Source: Rapana venosa (lineage: Eukaryota > Mollusca > Gastropoda > Neogastropoda > Muricidae). Taken from it: a stretch of DNA of 64,000 nt. The notes beneath the pieces are model-generated. The model was not told the origin of the DNA, searched no databases, and saw only the letters and a list, made by a program, of their open reading frames with translations. Both the position numbers and the translations under genes were made by a program. This document shows positions 62,011-64,000 of the stretch, piece by piece; position 1 is the first letter of the stretch, and every line of letters starts with the position of its first letter. The stretch is from positions 59,234,729-59,298,728 of the forward strand of contig CM054135.1 of the NCBI GenBank assembly GCA_028751875.1. The letters are read 5' to 3'.

Positions 62011-62875
62011 GATTTAAATTGGTTGGAAAAAGCGACTTCTACCACTGTTGTTTAGCATGCCCGCAAAAACTGAACGGCGTGGAATGAAGTGGGAAAAATT
62101 AATGTTTCACTGACTAACACCTATTTGCGGCTTGTGTGCCATCTATTGGTACCAGATTATTGATTATTGTCATTGCAACTTAAAGTGTGTAAAAATGTGT
62201 ATGTCACATACTTTTTAAAGGTGGAAAAATATTTTGAAGTCAGCTCAGTAATCAACACTCTGTTACTGGATCTGAATTGAAATGTAATCGTAGGTAGTAC
62301 ACTCCTCGGATTTGCTTTAAAGACTTTTGAGCAGCGTGTTAAGAGCAATTGCTTAGGGTGTCTATTGTGTGGTGAAGCGGTTACTGTCGTAAATCGAACA
62401 GGCTCAACGGAGATCAGAACTTCTCTATGAGTTTAGAAAATGTATGCAGGAAAAACTTTCTCCTTCCTCCATCGCCAATGCACAGACTGCAATTGCTAGA
62501 CAAACGATCCAAATTGACAATTCCAGTGTCTTTTTGAGTGTGCCAATAAGAATAATAATTATTTACAGATTTTCCCCGGGGACAGTTAGGGTGTACTCGT
62601 TTGTAGTCTCGACTGAGTTTTTATTCATGTCATATCTTTTCATTGCCAGTATTTTGGATCGTATTTTCATGTGTGTTGATAGAAAACAATGTACTACGCA
62701 GTTTAAAAAAATACATTGTTCAAGTTATCTTTTGACCAGGCTTGCATAGTTGAACGTCTTAATCCAGTTAGCGACAAATAATCCATTTAACGACACCACA
62801 AGCTTCCACTCATGGTCTGACGGTAATGGCTGCTGATTAGTCAGTTTGGAGGAATTCCCCTCCTGGAAGCATTAT

Positions 62876-62922
62876 TGGGTGGAATAGCCTAGTGGTTAGA
62901 GCGTTGGGCTTTGCGATTTGTT
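62876..62922 (+). repeat. SINE family A tRNA-like head, isolated
   Basis: GGAATAGCCTAGTGGTTAGA and GCGTTGGGCTTTGCGAT match the head of the full copy, then the sequence changes at a (GTT)n stretch. Confidence 0.7.
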
Positions 62923-63180
62923 GTTGTTGTTGTTGTGCGTTCCTCAGCTTAGCACTCTGGGGGTCACCCAGAATGTGCACTCTGACTCACTCATCCCACC
63001 TGGGAATCACTGTGAGATTGAAACTGCACGCTGAATGAGAAAGCTTGCGTGTATGACTGTTTTTAAGTACCTCGCCGTATAGGCAGCCATACTCGGACTT
63101 CAGAGGATTTTTCTCCTTTAAAGGAGAGTGCTATGTTAAGAGCTTGTCATGGCTGAAGGCAATCTCAACACAACACTTTT
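62923..63180 (+). repeat. Unnamed repeat-like block following the SINE head
   Basis: After (GTT)n, GCGTTCCTCAGCTTAGC..GGGGTCACCC and AAGTACCTCGCCGTATAGGC, AGCCATACTC look like the body of another SINE with its own end, but no second copy is present in this window for comparison. Confidence 0.35.
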
Positions 63181-63329
63181 ACAACATACCAACATTTCAG
63201 TGTAGGCTTGGGCAATCAGCGGACATCAATAACTGACAACACAGCTTTTGGTGGCCTGGGCCGTAACTTGCGATGTGAGGGCCCGGGATGGATGGAGCAC
63301 AGGGTCCAGCCACCACCACCGGGTGCCCG

Positions 63330-63525
63330 TTCAGTGGCACTTTCCCCCTGGAGTTCACACCAATACCCACTCCGCTCCTTTGCAAACTTCTTCTGGATGA
63401 GACCAAAAACCGAAGTCCCGTGTGTGTGCGGTTTTGTAAATTTTGTCATCTGTACCCACCGGCACACAATGGCCTACCCTTACCAAAAGCGGAACAGGAT
63501 TTGACGTGTGCGCAAGAGTAGACCC
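63330..63525 (+). repeat. Chimeric SINE family A: sense centre joined to antisense 3' part
   Basis: TTTCCCCCTGGAGTTCACAC, ACCCACTCCGCTCC and GGATGAGACCAAAAACCGAA follow the sense order; from CCCGTGTGTGTGCGG (about 63418) the sequence continues in the antisense order (TTTTGTAAATTTTGTCATCT, GGCACACAATGGCCTACC, AAGCGGAACAGGATTTGACG). Confidence 0.75.
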
Positions 63526-63545
63526 ATTCGTGCCGGATACTACAT

Positions 63546-63703
<158 letters not shown>

Positions 63704-63778
63704 TATCCGAGTTCACCAATGGTAAGATTGCGACCGTTTTTGCCAACAAATTAAGGCAGCTGCATTCCGACTTTAGGG
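63704..63778 (-). repeat. SINE family B, 3' fragment, antisense
   Basis: ATCCGAGTTCACCAATGGTA, AGATTGCGACCGTTTTTGCC, AAGGCAGCTGCATTCCGACT match the family B end in reverse. Confidence 0.8.
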
Positions 63779-64000
63779 AAGTGCATACGCTATCCGAGTT
63801 CAGGGAAAAGTGCATACGCTATCCGAGTTCAGGGAAAAGTGCATACGCTATCCGAGTTCAGGGAAAAGTGCATACGCTATCCGAGTTCAGGGAAAAGTGC
63901 ATACGCTATCCGAGTTCAGGGAAAAGTGCATACGCTATCCGAGTTCAGGGAAAAGTGCATACGCTATCCGAGTTCAGGGAAAAGTGCATACGCTATCCGA
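63776..64000 (+). repeat. 29-bp tandem satellite running off the window
   Basis: GGGAAAAGTGCATACGCTAT plus CCGAGTTCA repeats about eight times with essentially no variation; only the first unit lacks two of the A bases. The array continues past the window end. Confidence 0.96.

Noticed and set aside
63776..64000. CRISPR-like array of direct repeats
   Set aside because: Units are contiguous without spacers and the genome is eukaryotic; it is a tandem satellite.

Overview
This is an animal nuclear genome window, most likely from a mollusc and plausibly a gastropod. It has spliced genes with introns up to about 28 kb, AT-rich introns, very many dinucleotide and poly-C/poly-G tracts, tRNA-derived SINEs and several families of non-LTR retrotransposon. 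No bacterial or phage gene organisation is present. The phylum is inferred from the style of the repeats and from protein similarity as remembered; no search was run.

Two host genes are supported, both on the minus strand and head to tail. (1) A casein kinase I delta/epsilon gene (doubletime type) runs from a promoter region near 59.0-59.3 kb to a C-terminal exon at 21.1 kb, with a probable 3' UTR down to about 18.15 kb. The six exons at 58.8, 56.5, 55.0, 52.7, 51.0 and 49.9 kb join in perfect phase and encode a complete 295-residue kinase domain; a seventh at 49.1 kb starts the tail. Two separate stop-containing 3' exons (35.5 and 21.3 kb) both need an incoming phase-1 junction, while the last confident upstream exon ends in phase 0. 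This implies an unlocated tail exon and probably alternative C-termini. (2) A TPR-repeat protein gene starts at 5495, with exons at 5425-5495, 4275-4302 (only 28 nt) and 3439-3639, and then leaves the window on the left.

The rest is introns and intergenic DNA filled with mobile-element debris. Two SINE families (called A and B here) occur in many sense and antisense copies. A third repeat, whose 3' tail is shared with a LINE, occurs at seven places. Non-LTR fragments lie at 6.7-7.1, 8.75-9.4, 11.3-12.17, 12.9-13.86, 28.37-29.85 and 39.4-39.8 kb. The 28.4 kb copy has a 15-bp target-site duplication and has lost its RT core. A 1.1-kb piggyBac-like element with TTAA flanks and CCCTAG termini sits in CK1 intron 3 (53,542-54,647). 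A mosaic of further TTAA-type remnants, with an unidentified 181-codon plus-strand reading frame, occupies about 40.15-44.4 kb. A 29-bp satellite runs off the right edge and appears to have grown out of a SINE end.

The most interesting points are the alternative CK1 C-termini, the one-sided orientation of GA and poly-C tracts across the CK1 gene, the TTAA elements with their palindromes, the LINE/SINE shared tail, and the satellite that seems to have been born from a SINE.
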